Positions 31,158 through 43,903 of a DNA stretch of 64,000 nt are shown here, piece by piece. The notes beneath the pieces were generated by a model that did no database searches, was not told the DNA's origin, and saw only the letters and a program-made list of their open reading frames with translations. The translations under genes were made by a program, and so were the position numbers. Each line of letters starts with the position of its first letter. Position 1 is the stretch's first letter. The stretch is from Micromussa lordhowensis (taxonomy: Eukaryota; Cnidaria; Anthozoa; Scleractinia; Lobophylliidae): positions 3,692,423 through 3,756,422 of the forward strand of contig OZ026606.1 of the NCBI GenBank assembly GCA_964020085.1. Direction: 5' to 3'.

Positions 31158-31769
31158 TCAGCTGACTTTTTTCTGACCAAACTTCAACAGTTTTTCCTTC
31201 GTTTGAAAAACTTCGTTGTTTTCCCCTACCGAGTGTAGAAATGCGTCGTGTGTTTCTTCGTATGTACCCAATTTATCTTTCGCACTTCGCTGTAGAAATC
31301 CGCATAACGCAGCGGTTCTTCCAGATGTTTTGCCCAAAGGTCTGTTGTTAAGTTGTTGCGAATATGTGTGCAATACAAGCTCGAAATATTTCCCCTCCAC
31401 AGCTCCGTCTGTTAAAATCCCTTTGATAATTGTTTGTCCTTCTCTTGCAAGTACATGTCCTTGAAAGGGCTCGCTCACCCTGTTGCCCATATGCTGTACG
31501 ATTTTACACCTGTGCGATCCAAAGAAGGGAATTTTACCGCGCCTTCGCCTGTCTATAACCCAGTACCTCGTAGATGAAGGCGGTTGTGATTCGCATGGAA
31601 CAAGGAGAATTTTAATCGGAGCTTCACTCTGCAAGTCCAGACATGCTCCCATTGTCGTATTCAAATCGTTGGGGCTCTTTGTGTTTCTTTGCTTTCCTCT
31701 CGGCCGCTTTTGTAAACTGGTATCGCTGATCGCACGGAATAAACTTTTCATAATGCCACCTGCATGCAC
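31158..31769 (-). CDS. Hypothetical protein, 203 codons, unrecognised
   Basis: A single uninterrupted frame in an otherwise AT-rich 10-kb desert. The first ATG is 31769-31767; a second in-frame ATG at 31751 (MKSLFRAISD) follows a splice-acceptor-like TGCATGCAG, so this may be the last exon of a spliced gene. Visible features: two basic stretches (KRPRGKQR and RRRRGK) that could be nuclear-localisation signals, a mid-part GHVLAREGQTIIKGIL followed by YFELVLHTYSQQL, and a lysine-rich end (EKLLKFGQKKVS). No signal peptide, membrane segment or family motif is recognised. Open frames on the opposite strand in the same place (31216-31464, 31483-31773) warn that higher local GC alone could keep frames open. 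Confidence 0.45.
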   Translation of the reverse strand: MHAGGIMKSLFRAISDTSLQKRPRGKQRNTKSPNDLNTTMGACLDLQSEAPIKILLVPCESQPPSSTRYWVIDRRRRGKIPFFGSHRCKIVQHMGNRVSEPFQGHVLAREGQTIIKGILTDGAVEGKYFELVLHTYSQQLNNRPLGKTSGRTAALCGFLQRSAKDKLGTYEETHDAFLHSVGENNEVFQTKEKLLKFGQKKVS

Positions 31770-34700
31770 ATAAGTTTTTCACACGGTAAGTGTGTATTAC
31801 CCGATGCTGTTCCGGCTCATTGTAGCACTAGCTTGCGGGTTTCCTGTTGATCAGAAGAAGAGCTCAGATATACAGTTTCAATTTTTTGTGCATTTAAAGT
31901 TCAATATTGATAATCTTAGTGCAATTATACTTCTGCAAGCTCCATATTAGCTATTGCTGAACTTTTCGAGAAAGTTACACAAGGGGATTAAATTGTCCGT
32001 AAAATGCTCTCGACATCAATCGATTTTCGCAGGTCCAAGATGATATTGGTTTTAATGCATCAAAAACAGTTGGTGTTTTCGAATAAAAACATTTGCATTT
32101 TGACAAAAAAATAACAGCTTGAGTCGATGAACTCAGAGGTATGGCTTTCGGATCGAGTGCAGCTTATAAAAAGATTTTAAATGTTTCCTGAGGCGCAAAA
32201 TAGACTCAAATCATTTAGTTGTCGATTTTAGATTTTCCTTTTGTAAGAATCCTCCGCTCATTGAAACATGCTTTTGGCGAAGAAAAAATAATTCTGAACA
32301 GGCGAGAGGCTTAGCTGGTAGGAAGAGATATATATATTCGAATTTCGGTACTGACTTTCGTTGAATTCGTATATGAGATATCGCTTTTGGCGGCTAAGCA
32401 TCGCGCAAATTTAAATGCATTTACCCATATCCATATAGCTGGCGGAGTTTCGTCCGGTTCAATTCAGATTGAATGACTCAATGAAACAACAGGGCCGATA
32501 AAATTAATTCAAAAAACATCTCACCTTCTCTTTGCATTGATGGGGCTTCGCGATAGCAGAAGAATATTGTTTTGGCTGCCCTCTGCTCTTGACTGGCGAA
32601 TAAACCTCACGGACACTGAACAAAGCCTTGTGAATTTGAATTTATCTACCTTTCTCGCGGCACATCTGTCATTCAATGTTGCCACTCGTGCCACTTCTAA
32701 TGCAAATGAAGTTTCGACAGACTCTGATGAACCGGAATAAAGACAATTGCCGAGTTATTTATCAAGTGTTATTCACTAGGCACGTGTCACGACGGAAAAC
32801 ACTTTTATCTGACGGGGTTGTTGGCAACAATTATTAGCGAAACTCTATCTTTTCCGGCTAAGTGGACATTTTAGTGCTTTTAAAATATTAAAAGAGCACC
32901 AAAGTTGACAGATTCATAAAAGCTAACCGAAAATTAGAGTAAACAGTTTTTGCGGCAAGCCCAAAACTATTAGCGCTTTATCTGAGCCAAAAAAATTAAT
33001 GGAAGTTGAAAATGAATATTGCAAAGTAGCAGATGTAGTTTTGTCTAGTAGTGTGATTTCTATTTAAACATTTCAGTTGTTGTTTGCAGAATTAGACTCC
33101 AAGTGTTATTACATTTTTCTTTCCTTAGGCGATTTTGTTTAGGCGATAAATTATTCTGGCCAAAATGCCTGCTGAGGAAAAGAATTACTGTATTGAATTG
33201 CAAAACAAGGCAAATTACAACAGTGTATAGAAAAAAGCAAGATTCAGGAGTGGTGATTTACACTCCTTTTGAACAAGACTTAATATTGTTTTTTTCCGGC
33301 GCAGGCTAAATATTCCTTTTTTTCCTGAAGATTTTCAGGCTCAAAATATTCTTGTGATATTCTTAGCGGATTTTAGCGTATGACAATTCCTTTTTATTGA
33401 CTTTGGCGGGAGTTGAAATAATTTTAAATTTGCAGCCAGACTGCAAGCAAATGTTTTTGGCATCAACCATACGACTAGATCGAGCTGTTTTTGTTGTTGT
33501 TAGTTTTGCAGTTTAGAAAAAGGCAAAAAAAAATTTTATACGCTTTAGTTTAAAAAAAAAACATAATCGTATTGTGTTACAAATTTTCAACACACAAAAT
33601 AATATTCTTTTTAAAATCTCCTGCCTCGGGTGTATTCTTAAAATATTTAAGCCTCGTAAATTTCAGCCTCGATATTTTTATAAAATATACTCATATAAAG
33701 AAAAAAGAGAAAGCATACTGGCCAAATAAAATGATAAATTAATTAAACGTGAAGCGAAATTAAAAGCCGGAAGAAGATGAAAATACCTAGTTTTACTGAC
33801 CCAAGCGCGCGTGTTAATTTTCGCCATTTTCACCACTAAAAACAAACAGACCAACCATCGAGGCTTGCGAAATCTGTCTGCGTTTTACCTAAAAAAGAAG
33901 TAAGAAGAAATCCAGAAGAATTTCGAGTAACTAGTGGACAAAAACATTGTACCGAGATTATTTACATTGTATTGCAAACTTCTGTGCGGCTGTTTTAAAT
34001 ATCTTCACACTGAAAGAAATCATTTTTGACAACACCAAATGTCGAAAAAACAAAGTTCATATGAAACACTTGAAAGTACTGGTGAAACGAAACTCATGAT
34101 GAAATTTTACCAGTGTTTGCACAATTTCTGAACTTTGAAATTTATTTTCTCGAGCTCCTATGGGAAGTTGTTTTTGGTGCTATTTCAGGCAACTATTTAT
34201 ATCTTTATCTTTAAGAAAATGCAAACATGATTTAATGTACTTAACGATTATTCTGGTGCAAGAAAACTGAAATTGCTCGATTTCCGGCTATCGGAGTTAG
34301 TGCACCCCGCCCAGTGGCGGAGTGCGGAAAAGCTACGAAAATATATATCAACATCTTTCGAGTGTAAAGTGAAGGATTAGCACTTCGGATCAACTATGAA
34401 ACACGGCATCGTTTGACATGTGACCAGAAGCTTTTCTCTGCCGTCGTGCCATGGAGAGAGGAAAACAAATAGATCTCAGGCCAGGATTATGGGTCAAATT
34501 CGAAGTATACATTTCACCTGATCTATTTGGAAGTTTTCATCAACTGATTACGATAACGTGACCATTTTTGTTGTTTCTTTCATCGAATTATTCTTATCGT
34601 AAAAAAGAAAGAATCAGTAGCACTTTCAAAAGATCAGAAAATTTAGATCACCCTGGTGAACTTTCACAGTATAGTTCCAAACCTTTCCGGCCGTGGGATA

Positions 34701-37700
34701 GAGGACAGATCGGTAGATTTAAATTCCATCAGCCATTTACAGTTAAACGACTACTGACTGTTATACGCTGCTCTTCAGAATAATTTACTACCTAACGCTA
34801 AGTTGCTAGATATCTGAGCCAAAATAAACCTTTTAGCTTTTGTATCCTGTATCGATCAGTCTTCGGGCGTACACAGGTCTCAACACATACCTCAATCCAT
34901 GAAAATCAAGCTTTGACAATTCTGAAATCTCAGTGTTGTTATAGTTTCTATTCCTAAGGCGCATTATGGCATCTCGTTTGGTCAGCCGACCGGTGTCAAA
35001 TATGAGTCCAATTTGAAGCTCGAAACACCTTTTAAAAAGCGATAGACTATTCTCCAGGAAAACACGTAAATCTTAACCTCCTTGGACTCTGATCAAGATA
35101 TACAGCTGGACAAAGTCCTGAACAAAACCTTGTTGAGTCATTTCCCACCCCCTTGAGGAAAGCTAATATCTTCTAGGTTACATCGGCTTATCTGTGATAT
35201 AGTCCTTGTGAGTATGTCCCGCGATATGTGAAAAAACTCGCTATACAAGACTGACGTTTGATATGTGTTGATAACAGCCAGATACAGAAAATTCTGCACG
35301 ATGGAAGAGGTTTTGTATGAACTGATTCAGTCTAATACGGAAACTCTAAAGCACGACATACGTGCCTAGATGAAGAATAAGAAGTTACGTAAACAAAACA
35401 GAATTATTTAACATGCTAATTAAGTTTTCAAATTATCAAACCTTGCCAGATGTATTTTGTCTTCGCTGAGGTGTTATATCATCTCAATTTATATTTCACT
35501 TGGTGATTCGTCGTCTTGTTGGACTGTATAAATATTATCCAACTGAATACCTTTGCGTGCGAATTAATTACAAACTGAGAAAGCGTATCAAAAGCTGACG
35601 GAACTTCCACATTTGATTGGTTCCGCGCTTTTAAGGTCGTTTACCTTGACAATTCCTCCTGATCAAGTTCTCGCTCTCTATGGACCTTTCATTAAGCTAA
35701 ACTGTAGTAAATCAGTTCTAATTATGCTGGGCACATTGAGATGAAAAGAAATTTGATTCTCATCGGAACAGGTGTGCTCGCCCCATTTCCTTTGTGTTGA
35801 GTTTTTAATTAACCATGCGCTACATCCGCATAAAATCACTACAATAAACGCATGGCTAATTTTGGAAAGCAAGAGATTTCAGTCATCGATTATATTGGCC
35901 AGAAGTCGAAAATCCCCTGTCCGTTGCTGAAAAAGCTTATATAAAAATTAGAGACATATTGGTGCCTTATTCATGTAAGCTTTCTCCTGATCAATCGATA
36001 ATTAATATCGTGCGGAAAGTGTAGTAGGTTTTGTGAAGCTGGAGGCTGGCAAAAAGATGTCTTTCAGTACCTTCTAATCCAATCAGTTGGGTCTTGTCTT
36101 TGTGGGTTTTTGGTGCGTCAAAAGCCGATCACTGTGAAAACCTTGCTTGACATGTGTTTAAAATTGCTATCAGTTAACAACTATTATCTCTGCAGTTAAT
36201 CCGGAACATGAAGGAATGTATATATCCTCTCTTGATATATTGTATGTCTCGGATGTGGTCACAGCTAAATTCGAAAGGATTAATTTAATTTTGCGCCTTC
36301 AAATATGGTTTTTGTAGAGGACATTCCCTTAATTAAGAAAAAAATCAGTGCCTGAGACAAGACGAGAAAAGAATTCTACGTTTTCTCAAATCTGTATTAA
36401 ACAAAAGGCTACTTAATCTCGGATAAAAAACGATGATGTAACATGGATTTTATGACAAAAAATCAAATTGTACACAATATTTACGTGGCATAGCATAGTT
36501 ACATATTTGTACAAATTGGGATTTAATCTGGCGACATCCTGTCTTCGAGAGTAGGAAGCTTTAGCAAACCGCGACAGCAAGGGCAACGGGAACTTGGCAA
36601 CGTAACGCAAAAGATTATGACTCTTACTTTCATTGTATATCTTTGAGTATCCCATTGCTGTCCTCTGATCTGCAAAGCCACAACACGGAATAAGTCAAAT
36701 TGTGTACAACAAATTCTGCGTATTTTAAGAGTTTCTGCTTGAAATTGCAAGTTGTGTTTTTATTTTCATCTAGTGATTAAATTGCAACCGATTTACTGAA
36801 CAACCAGTGTCACAGCCACCCGTCCCCGAAAAGAAAAACTCGAGGCGAGCGGTTGTAACGGAGGCTATTTACTGGATAGATGAACATAATTATGAAACTC
36901 CTTCGAAACTCGACACGATATTGCTAAAGGTCGACATTTGCTGAGCCTGTGGATTTTGGATTGCAGGTAACATGACCTGTCAGGCCTGTTAATATTTGGG
37001 AATAAAAGGAAGTTTTTGATTGGGTACCGAGCTACGGAAGAATAGCAAACTGCTTGGATCGAGTGCTTTGATGCAACTAGAAGCCTGACCCGCCCTCCTC
37101 GACTGACTCATGTAACTGAGAGGCAAACTAGATGCATTGTTGAAATCAAAGAAACAAATTGAACAATTGAAACAATAATGCATTTCTTGTGAAATCTGTG
37201 GTAAAGGAAAAAAAAGTCACCAAAGAGGATTTCGCCAAGTTCTAAGCTCTGTTTACCACATTCTAAAAAATAAACTATAAAACCTGTTGGATTGACATCT
37301 TAGCCATGTATCTCAGTATTTTGAGGCACGCAAGCTATTGTGCTGCTTTTAATAAAGATGTCTATAGCGCTTTCCTATCTTTTTAAACCATGCCAACTTT
37401 TACTTGACTCTAAGAACAAATTTGTAACAATCTTACTGATAGCGTGATTCGCTGTATAGAAATCAACGCTCACGCTCCAGGCACACTGCAACTGCACCGC
37501 TGGGAGGGATTCCCATTTGAAAAGGTCGGAGATCAGTCGACAGCTGAAAATAGTGGCGTTTCCTCCAGTGTTCACCCCAAGTGAGATCAAAATCTGTGAT
37601 TTTCTCTTCTAAGTCAGACAACGAACATCCTCGACCATTTCACTTGAGTCTTACTGGCCGGTGCTACACTTCATCTGAGGCTTGCACAGATTGGTGTTTA

Positions 37701-38439
37701 ACTGATTAACCTGTCGGTGCCTTTACTGAGCTCTTAGCAGTTGTGTATAAATACACAAGTTTATTTAAAAAAAGTGATACCGTTTTATATTTGGACTCCT
37801 AGTTTATTTAACCCTCTAATCATTTTCCAGCTGGACAGTTTGATCGCCATACGGAATTTTTGATTATGCGCTCTAGCCCTCCACGCGAATCTTTCATTTT
37901 CCTTCAGTTCAAACGGGGATAACAATGTAATAAAATTGCATACTAGTTAATGAAGCTGGATGCCTTTATCTAGACCGCGATTATAACTGCCTTGTTGCAG
38001 ATTAGAATAATTTTCTCAGTTAAACTCCGGTACACGATTAAAATTGGCAGTTGCTAAAAGGCACCCCCGGCGTTTATTCGAGATACTAGCGTTTATTTGA
38101 AAAAACAAAACGAAACAAAACTACGGTAACTGATTCTAATCAATCATAGCTGTAGTCGGGCTGCCAAAAGAGTAATCTGTATGACTATTAAAAAAAGTGC
38201 GTTTATCGTTCTCGACATTGGCAGGAGTGCGCTATGGACGAAATCCATGACACCTTTATCTTGTTTTGTTGATCATGTTGATGTTTCAGTTAATTTTTCC
38301 TTTGACAGAACATAAGATTGTCGAACATTTTTTTCTTCATAGTGCGAGAATGAAGCGGAGGGAAGAAGCGAGAGGAAAAATAAAATATACTTAAGTCTTG
38401 CGCCAGTATCCTGTTACGCCCCGTCCTCCCTGACGCCGG
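31770..38439. other. Long AT-rich intergenic stretch
   Basis: About 6.7 kb with only short frames (such as 32537-32740, 34568-34783 and 37375-37590), none with recognised motifs or convincing splice context. It could hold distal regulatory DNA or non-coding transcripts, but nothing specific is visible. Confidence 0.55.
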
Positions 38440-38665
38440 GAAAAATTTCACAGCTGAAAACGCATCAAATGTTTTCCTTCCACACTACATCGGAGGAATT
38501 TGAAACGCAACAATAGCCGCCATCTGGGATTTGTGTTTGAGGAGAACTCGAACAGAGATATTGCTTACGAAAAGCTCCGTTCTAAAAATGCTTTCCGTAC
38601 ACGTATAAACGCAAAGCCGGCGTTTTTAAATTCCTCCGGTTTGAAGAGCGCTTTCGTAAAGCGTT
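38440..38665. repeat. MITE of the AAAGCTCCG family
   Basis: CGAAAAGCTCCGTTCTAAAA, AAGCCGGCGTTTTTAAATTC and CTCCGGTTTGAAGAGCG match the copy at 7450-7850. It ends 7 bp before the TTAA element at 38673. Confidence 0.65.
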
Positions 38666-38672
38666 AACCAGT

Positions 38673-39089
38673 TTAAGGCGGGGGTACACGTGAATTTAAG
38701 TGAAATTTTGGTAAGTTTAAAGAGAGGTTGAAAGGGAAAAAAAGGGTTATGGAACACCACCAGACAGTTGCCCGACCGCACAATGGCACCCCAGGTTGTT
38801 GGGCAACTGTTTGGAGTGTTTCTACCAATTTTTTAATTTCAAACTCTATTTTAAAACAACAACAAATCTTCAAAATTTCCTATTTCCATCAATTTTACTA
38901 ATCCTTTGAGAAAAACTATTTCTCTCCAAATATACCTAAAAATCACCAAAAAATTTCCAAAACAACCCAAAACATAGATATGTGAGATGAGCAGAGAGAT
39001 TCTTGATTGCTTGAAACGTAAACAAGATATTTGCATTAAAAACATAATACCCAGCCAAAATACGGCTTTCATGTGTACCCCCGCCTTAA
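38673..39089. repeat. TTAA-bounded MITE, 417 bp (copy 1)
   Basis: Perfect inverted ends TTAAGGCGGGGGTA and TACCCCCGCCTTAA. A second copy of 416 bp is at 55474-55889 with the same internal landmarks (ACCAGACAGTTG, CAGAGAGATT, GCTTGAAACGT). The TTAA target and size suggest a piggyBac-mobilised MITE (inference). It ends 135 bp before the RPL14 start codon. Confidence 0.88.
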
Positions 39090-39165
39090 TATTTTGGGTT
39101 TCATCGTGCGCTGTCATTTATGCCAGCGGCTAACTTCCAGTACACCCACAAAGCCTTGCGCCTCG

Positions 39166-39174
39166 CTTCCTTTC
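39166..39174 (+). promoter_or_regulatory. Possible TOP-like pyrimidine tract of RPL14
   Basis: CTTCCTTTC, 50 bp before the ATG, fits the terminal oligopyrimidine start typical of ribosomal-protein genes. An alternative tract, TCCTTTCTCG, lies at 39201. Which one is the transcription start cannot be told from sequence. Confidence 0.35.
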
Positions 39175-39223
39175 ACATCCGGGTCTTTGGCAATAATTCG
39201 TCCTTTCTCGCCGATATTCCAAG

Positions 39224-42200
39224 ATGGTGAGTACACGTGTGACAACATAGTCAAGTATTCGACAAAATAACTCTCCTTAGAAATGTCTGATTGTGCTCGT
39301 CTTTTCTGGCTGAATCCTTCAGGTGTTCAAGCGTTTAGTGGAAATTGGTCGTGTGGCCCTCATCAACTCGGGACCCGACGAGGGGAAACTTTGTGTGATT
39401 GTAGATGTGGTCGATCAAAATCGAGTAAGCGAGCTTACTATGTATTTTGTTACTTTACAGTCTACTAATTGCACCGGATATTTTTTATGTGCTCCTCAGT
39501 TGGCTTATACTTTACTTTATACTATTTTCTGCAATGCAGTATCTAGACTGCATGTTTGTAGCTGAAGTGTAAAATCTCTCGAAATCTTAAGCTTAAATAA
39601 TTATAGCATTTATGCAACTCATAAGTTTATGTTACTTCCAGCAGCACAGAAAGTTAGGGTTAAATCAATGCAGATTGTTGAAGTTGTACTTTTCACTTTT
39701 TTAATTGAAAACCTGGCCAATACATTACTTGGACTTCTGCAGTCCCGGGGTAGTCACTCGATAAAAATTGTTATCGGAAAACCACTCGATAAATCGATAT
39801 CAATCGATAAATTGAATTTAAGTGTCATCGATGTTATCAATTAATCAATAAAACTCAATACTCACATGCTGGCGAAGTTTCAAAGTTATCAATTTTATCG
39901 ATTTCATTGGATTTATCAATCAACTTTGTTTTGTATCTGTCAACACAGTGTATGATTGTGACTTTTTAAATGTGGATTTTGTGGATGTACACTACAAAAT
40001 AATTAAGATCAATCAGTTAATTTCGAAGTCACAGTTCTACAGGTTTAAGTCCTAGAGTTCCTCTTGGGCTCAGGAGAAAAGTAAATTTGTGAGAGGAAAG
40101 TGGAATTCAGTGTTTCATATTACTCGATTTTCTGAAGCTCTAGGATTAGTTTATTTCTTATGATGTAAAGCGCACTTGATCATTTTATGAAAAGTCACGC
40201 TATATAAAATTTTAATATTATCATTATTATTAGAACTAAAAATTGTTTCCCTCCACTCAGTCGGACACTAATTCTACCCCGATTTCTTGAACTAGCCGGT
40301 TGTTTAAACCAATTCTTGTTTCCCTTGGAAGTTTGAAAAAAGGGATTTCACTGTATGAATGGAATGACAGTAAATATCATTACGGTTTTCTGCAAATTGA
40401 ATTTTTGTCATTATTCAATTATCGTTTTGTATGAGACCGTTTAGGAAGTTGTTATTAGTGGTTTTTCCAGCTTGTTTATATCTTTTGTTGGTTAAGTTTC
40501 GGTAAATTGTAAGATGAGGTAGAATCAATAAATTTGATATTTATTGATGAAATTGATGATGCTAAGTGAAAAATTGATAATTACCAATTATTCACAACAA
40601 ATCCTGTTAATCGATTTTGAATGATTTTCGATGTCATTGACCAAGTTTTATCGACTATTATTGAATATTATCAATTTTGTCAATTGACTACCCCGTGCTA
40701 CAGTGTATGTACCCATGGGCATTTTTGGTTAGTTAAAGTAGTTAGCTACAGTTTCATTACTGTACATGTAAGTGTTGTAATCTTTTGAATGGGACACAAT
40801 ATACTGAAATTAGGAATCATGAAGTCTGAGTGTCTGATTACATGTAAATACTGACAATTCATTTTGCTTTCAAGTTTTTGCAACAGTTTTTATACTTTTT
40901 GAAACTACGAAAATAAGTGTGCCTGACAATTTATTATCAATGCATCTGATATACAGTAAATTCAGATAACAGTATATTGCACGTCAGTAGATCCACGTCA
41001 TTGGGTCCATTTTCTCTAGATTAGAAACATCATCATTGCTTCTCTTCATCAGCAATCTTTTGGTTTTTTTTTAAAATACATCATTGGCAAATTGCAACAT
41101 GGAATCATAGAAATTAAACAGGATTTAATGTATCTTGTCGAGTCTGTTTGTATTTGTTTTTTCATTGATTTTGCTTTGTGTTTCTCACTGTTTAAGAAAA
41201 CATAAATAAACCCATAAAAACCATGATAACATTGACAGAAGTGGCTGACCCTAACCCTCCAGATTCCTATTGACGACCAGTAAAAGCTGGGTTATATGTG
41301 TACATGAAAACATAATGTTGATCAAACTCTTTAAGCACTGTGTCTCTGCTGCTTTCTACTGGCTTATCATACTTCTACAGTGTACATGTATATGTGAACA
41401 CCCTTGCTTACTGAAATTTTACTTGCAGTCTGAATCTGTCAAGAGAACTAAATTGAAACATTTCTATACAGGCACTGATTGATGGGCCTTGTACCAATGT
41501 CTGTCGCAAGGCCCTTAACTTCAAGCACTTGTCACTGACTGACTTCAAGGTCAAGGTTGGCCCCTCTGCCAAAAGTGGCCCAGTTAAGAAGGCCTTCGAG
41601 AAAGGCGAGATCCTTGAAAAATGGGAGAAGACAGCATGGGCTAAGAAACTGGTCACCAAGAAGAAGCGGACTACTCTGACTGATTTTGATCGCTTCAAGC
41701 TCAAGCTGGCCAAGCAGAAGGTAGGTCTCTAATCTTTTGTCTACCAATCTTGCAATTTCTGTTTTTAATCCAAATGCACCATGTGCAAACAGTCTATTCC
41801 ACTTTCGAATACAAACTGTGTTATTCTGTGCTCAGGCGGACGTGAATGTGTTGTGTTGTTCTACATGTATACTAGCTAAGCTAAGTATATACATGTAAGT
41901 ACTGTACATAGTTTACCAAGTACTGTACAAGGCTAACTCCACCTTGAATTAGCTTTAAGGAACATTTAAAGGGAGCACACCAATAAAAATTCAACTGCAA
42001 TCTACCGTATGAAAAAAGATGGCGGCTGTACATTTTACCACAGTACCTTGCGAACCTAACACAGCGTATAAGACACAAGGAAAGCCAAATTTTTACAATA
42101 TTTGTCCCTCTACTAAGGACATTGTGTATCGTAGGTTTGAAGATTTTATAACCCTTCTGTACCTTTTTATGAACGTTGTTAAAGTTTTCGTGCGCTAAGA

Positions 42201-42512
42201 ACTGTGGACAGTCGCCATCTTTTTTTCCTACGGAGGATTGAAATGCCAACCATATTCAAGTGTTCTGTTTTGTTTGTTTGGTGATAATTGGTGTCACAAC
42301 TGGGTAAATCACATTGAATTAAAATAATACTTCGAGAGTTATTAGTGCAGTTATATGTTATCATGCTTTTAAAAATAAAGGTTGTCTGTCTGGCTCTTAC
42401 ATTTTGGCACAGATGTAAGCAATGTCTGAGGAAAGTTTTTGTTTTGCTTTAACAGAAAAACCGGGTTCTCAAAGCTGAACTGAAGAAGTTGCGGAAGGAG
42501 GCTAAGCTGTAA
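39224..42512 (+). CDS. RPL14: 60S ribosomal protein L14 (eL14)
   Basis: Four coding exons: 39224-39226 (the ATG alone, followed directly by GTGAGT), 39323-39424, 41472-41720 and 42456-42512, totalling 136 residues plus TAA. The start [18 protein letters not shown] and the DVVDQNRALIDGP and [12 protein letters not shown] segments are diagnostic of eL14. The C-terminus ends KLRKEAKL and lacks the alanine-rich extension of mammalian L14, as is usual in invertebrates. Known role: structural protein of the large cytosolic ribosomal subunit. A split immediately after the initiator ATG is common in ribosomal-protein genes. Intron 2 holds a 950-bp foldback. AATAAA lies 19 bp after the stop. Confidence 0.97.
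39746..40695. repeat. Foldback MITE rich in ATCGATA, inside RPL14 intron 2
   Basis: Ends GGGGTAGTCA (39747) and TGACTACCCC (40685-40694) are perfect inverted repeats. The subterminal zones on both sides are built of short TCGATAA / TTATCGA-type repeats. About 950 bp, no ORF. Confidence 0.75.
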
Positions 42513-42530
42513 TCTTGCTGTTAAGATTCA

Positions 42531-42536
42531 AATAAA
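42531..42536 (+). terminator. Polyadenylation signal of RPL14
   Basis: Canonical AATAAA 19 nt after the TAA, followed by a T/G-rich stretch (CCTTTTTGTTTG). A very short 3' UTR is typical for ribosomal-protein genes. Confidence 0.75.
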
Positions 42537-42559
42537 CCTTTTTGTTTGAGAACATTTGA

Positions 42560-43678
42560 AGTTCTTTTATAGCTGCCATTTTGTGATACAGTACCAAATC
42601 AACAAAAATGCCAATTCACAAGTCTAATTTTGACAGTTCAAAATCACTGATACTTGCTTCATGCAACTCTAATTGACAAAAAATCTACAGTATGGGTACA
42701 CATTTTGCATAATTTCACCCCACTTCCTCCATTATTTTACCTATGTTCATTTGTTATAATGTTGACAGCCTGTTCTAGGTTTTCAGTGGTGACTTGAAAT
42801 AAGACAAGAACAGAGGCCTTCTTTACACTGTTCCTCAACTATAGTTTCAATTCAAATGACTGAATGCGACTATGACAGCAAGGGCTGTCCAGCATCCTGG
42901 TCTTCATAATTTTTAGACCAAGCTAAGATAATTCCTGCAGCTAGTACCTTCCCTCAGATTCAACCTGTTGGTGCTGCCCAGCTTACACCATTGCTAACAA
43001 TACATAACATGCAGTGCTGTTATTCTTAAGGGGACGGGGTTGATCTGAGTTGAGGAGAGGGAGCTTAACTTAGAACTATCTTTATCCCAGTGTTTTTTAC
43101 AGTACATGTAAGACAGTATCTGAAAAGGTTACTCAGCCTGGCGCTCTTAGATGAAAATCACCAGTATAAATAAAGAAACCCAATGTGGTGGTGCACTACA
43201 CAGGGTTCCAGATAATTTTTCAATGCAGGGTGTCGATAAGGAATTCCAATAGGTCAATTTCCCACTTTTCCCACTGAATAATTATAAATTATCTATTAAT
43301 TTGCCAGGCCATGTAGCTGACCTTGTTGGGTTTTTGACCTGAGACCCCTCTCTTATCTGAAACACTGCCTGTATATACATGTATATCTCAGATTGTGAGG
43401 AGTTGTTGTAAAGAACTGTATTCAGCTTGTCTATCTGTTGCTCATTGAATTTTCAGTTACACACTGCCCAAAAAAACCAGAGTAGACAACAAGTATTTAC
43501 AATGAATTGTATTATGTGACTGTGGTATTTGCAAACTTACTTTGCTGTGGTACAGATAGTTGGAACAAAGAAAACTAGAATCCTGTTTTGGGATAGGGTG
43601 TGGGCAAGCCCTATCATTTAACAGATGGGGCTTAATGCTGAAACATGCATTTATCCATGGCTGTATACAAGCAATGTC
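42560..43678. other. Intergenic, nothing recognised
   Basis: Unique-looking AT-rich sequence between RPL14 and the MITE at 43689. No coding frame or RNA gene seen. Confidence 0.55.
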
Positions 43679-43688
43679 CCCTGAATGT

Positions 43689-43894
43689 TAGCCTGCTTGC
43701 AGGCGGTTACTGGGGGTTTCATCGCGGAAAACCCTCCGTTCGCTAATCGAGCGCCATCTTGGATTTTTGAGGCGCGCGCTCCCGGGTACGAGCTCTCCAC
43801 CCGGCCCAGACCTGGCCGCGGGAATTCAAGATGGCGACCTCATCACGAATTCCGTTTTTTTCGACCCGCCATCCAACCGCCTGCGTGCAGGCTA
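43689..43894. repeat. MITE with 20-bp TIRs and 9-bp target duplication
   Basis: The left end TAGCCTGCTTGCAGGCGG and the right end CCGCCTGCGTGCAGGCTA pair with two mismatches over 20 bp. The identical 9-mer CCTGAATGT flanks both sides (43680-43688 and 43895-43903). The 206-bp core has an inner pair around GCGCCATCTTG / CAAGATGGCG. A 9-bp duplication is usual for Mutator-like elements, an 8-bp one for hAT; the last matching base makes this ambiguous. Confidence 0.88.
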
Positions 43895-43903
43895 CCTGAA
43901 TGT

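Noticed and set aside
32537..32740. 67-codon frame ending in an acidic tail (STDSDEPE)
   Set aside because: Too short, no splice context or recognised motif; kept only as a weak curiosity.
37375..37590. Minus-strand 71-codon frame preceded by an acceptor-like CACAG
   Set aside because: Two frames are open over the same span and neither resembles a known family, so an exon call is not supported.
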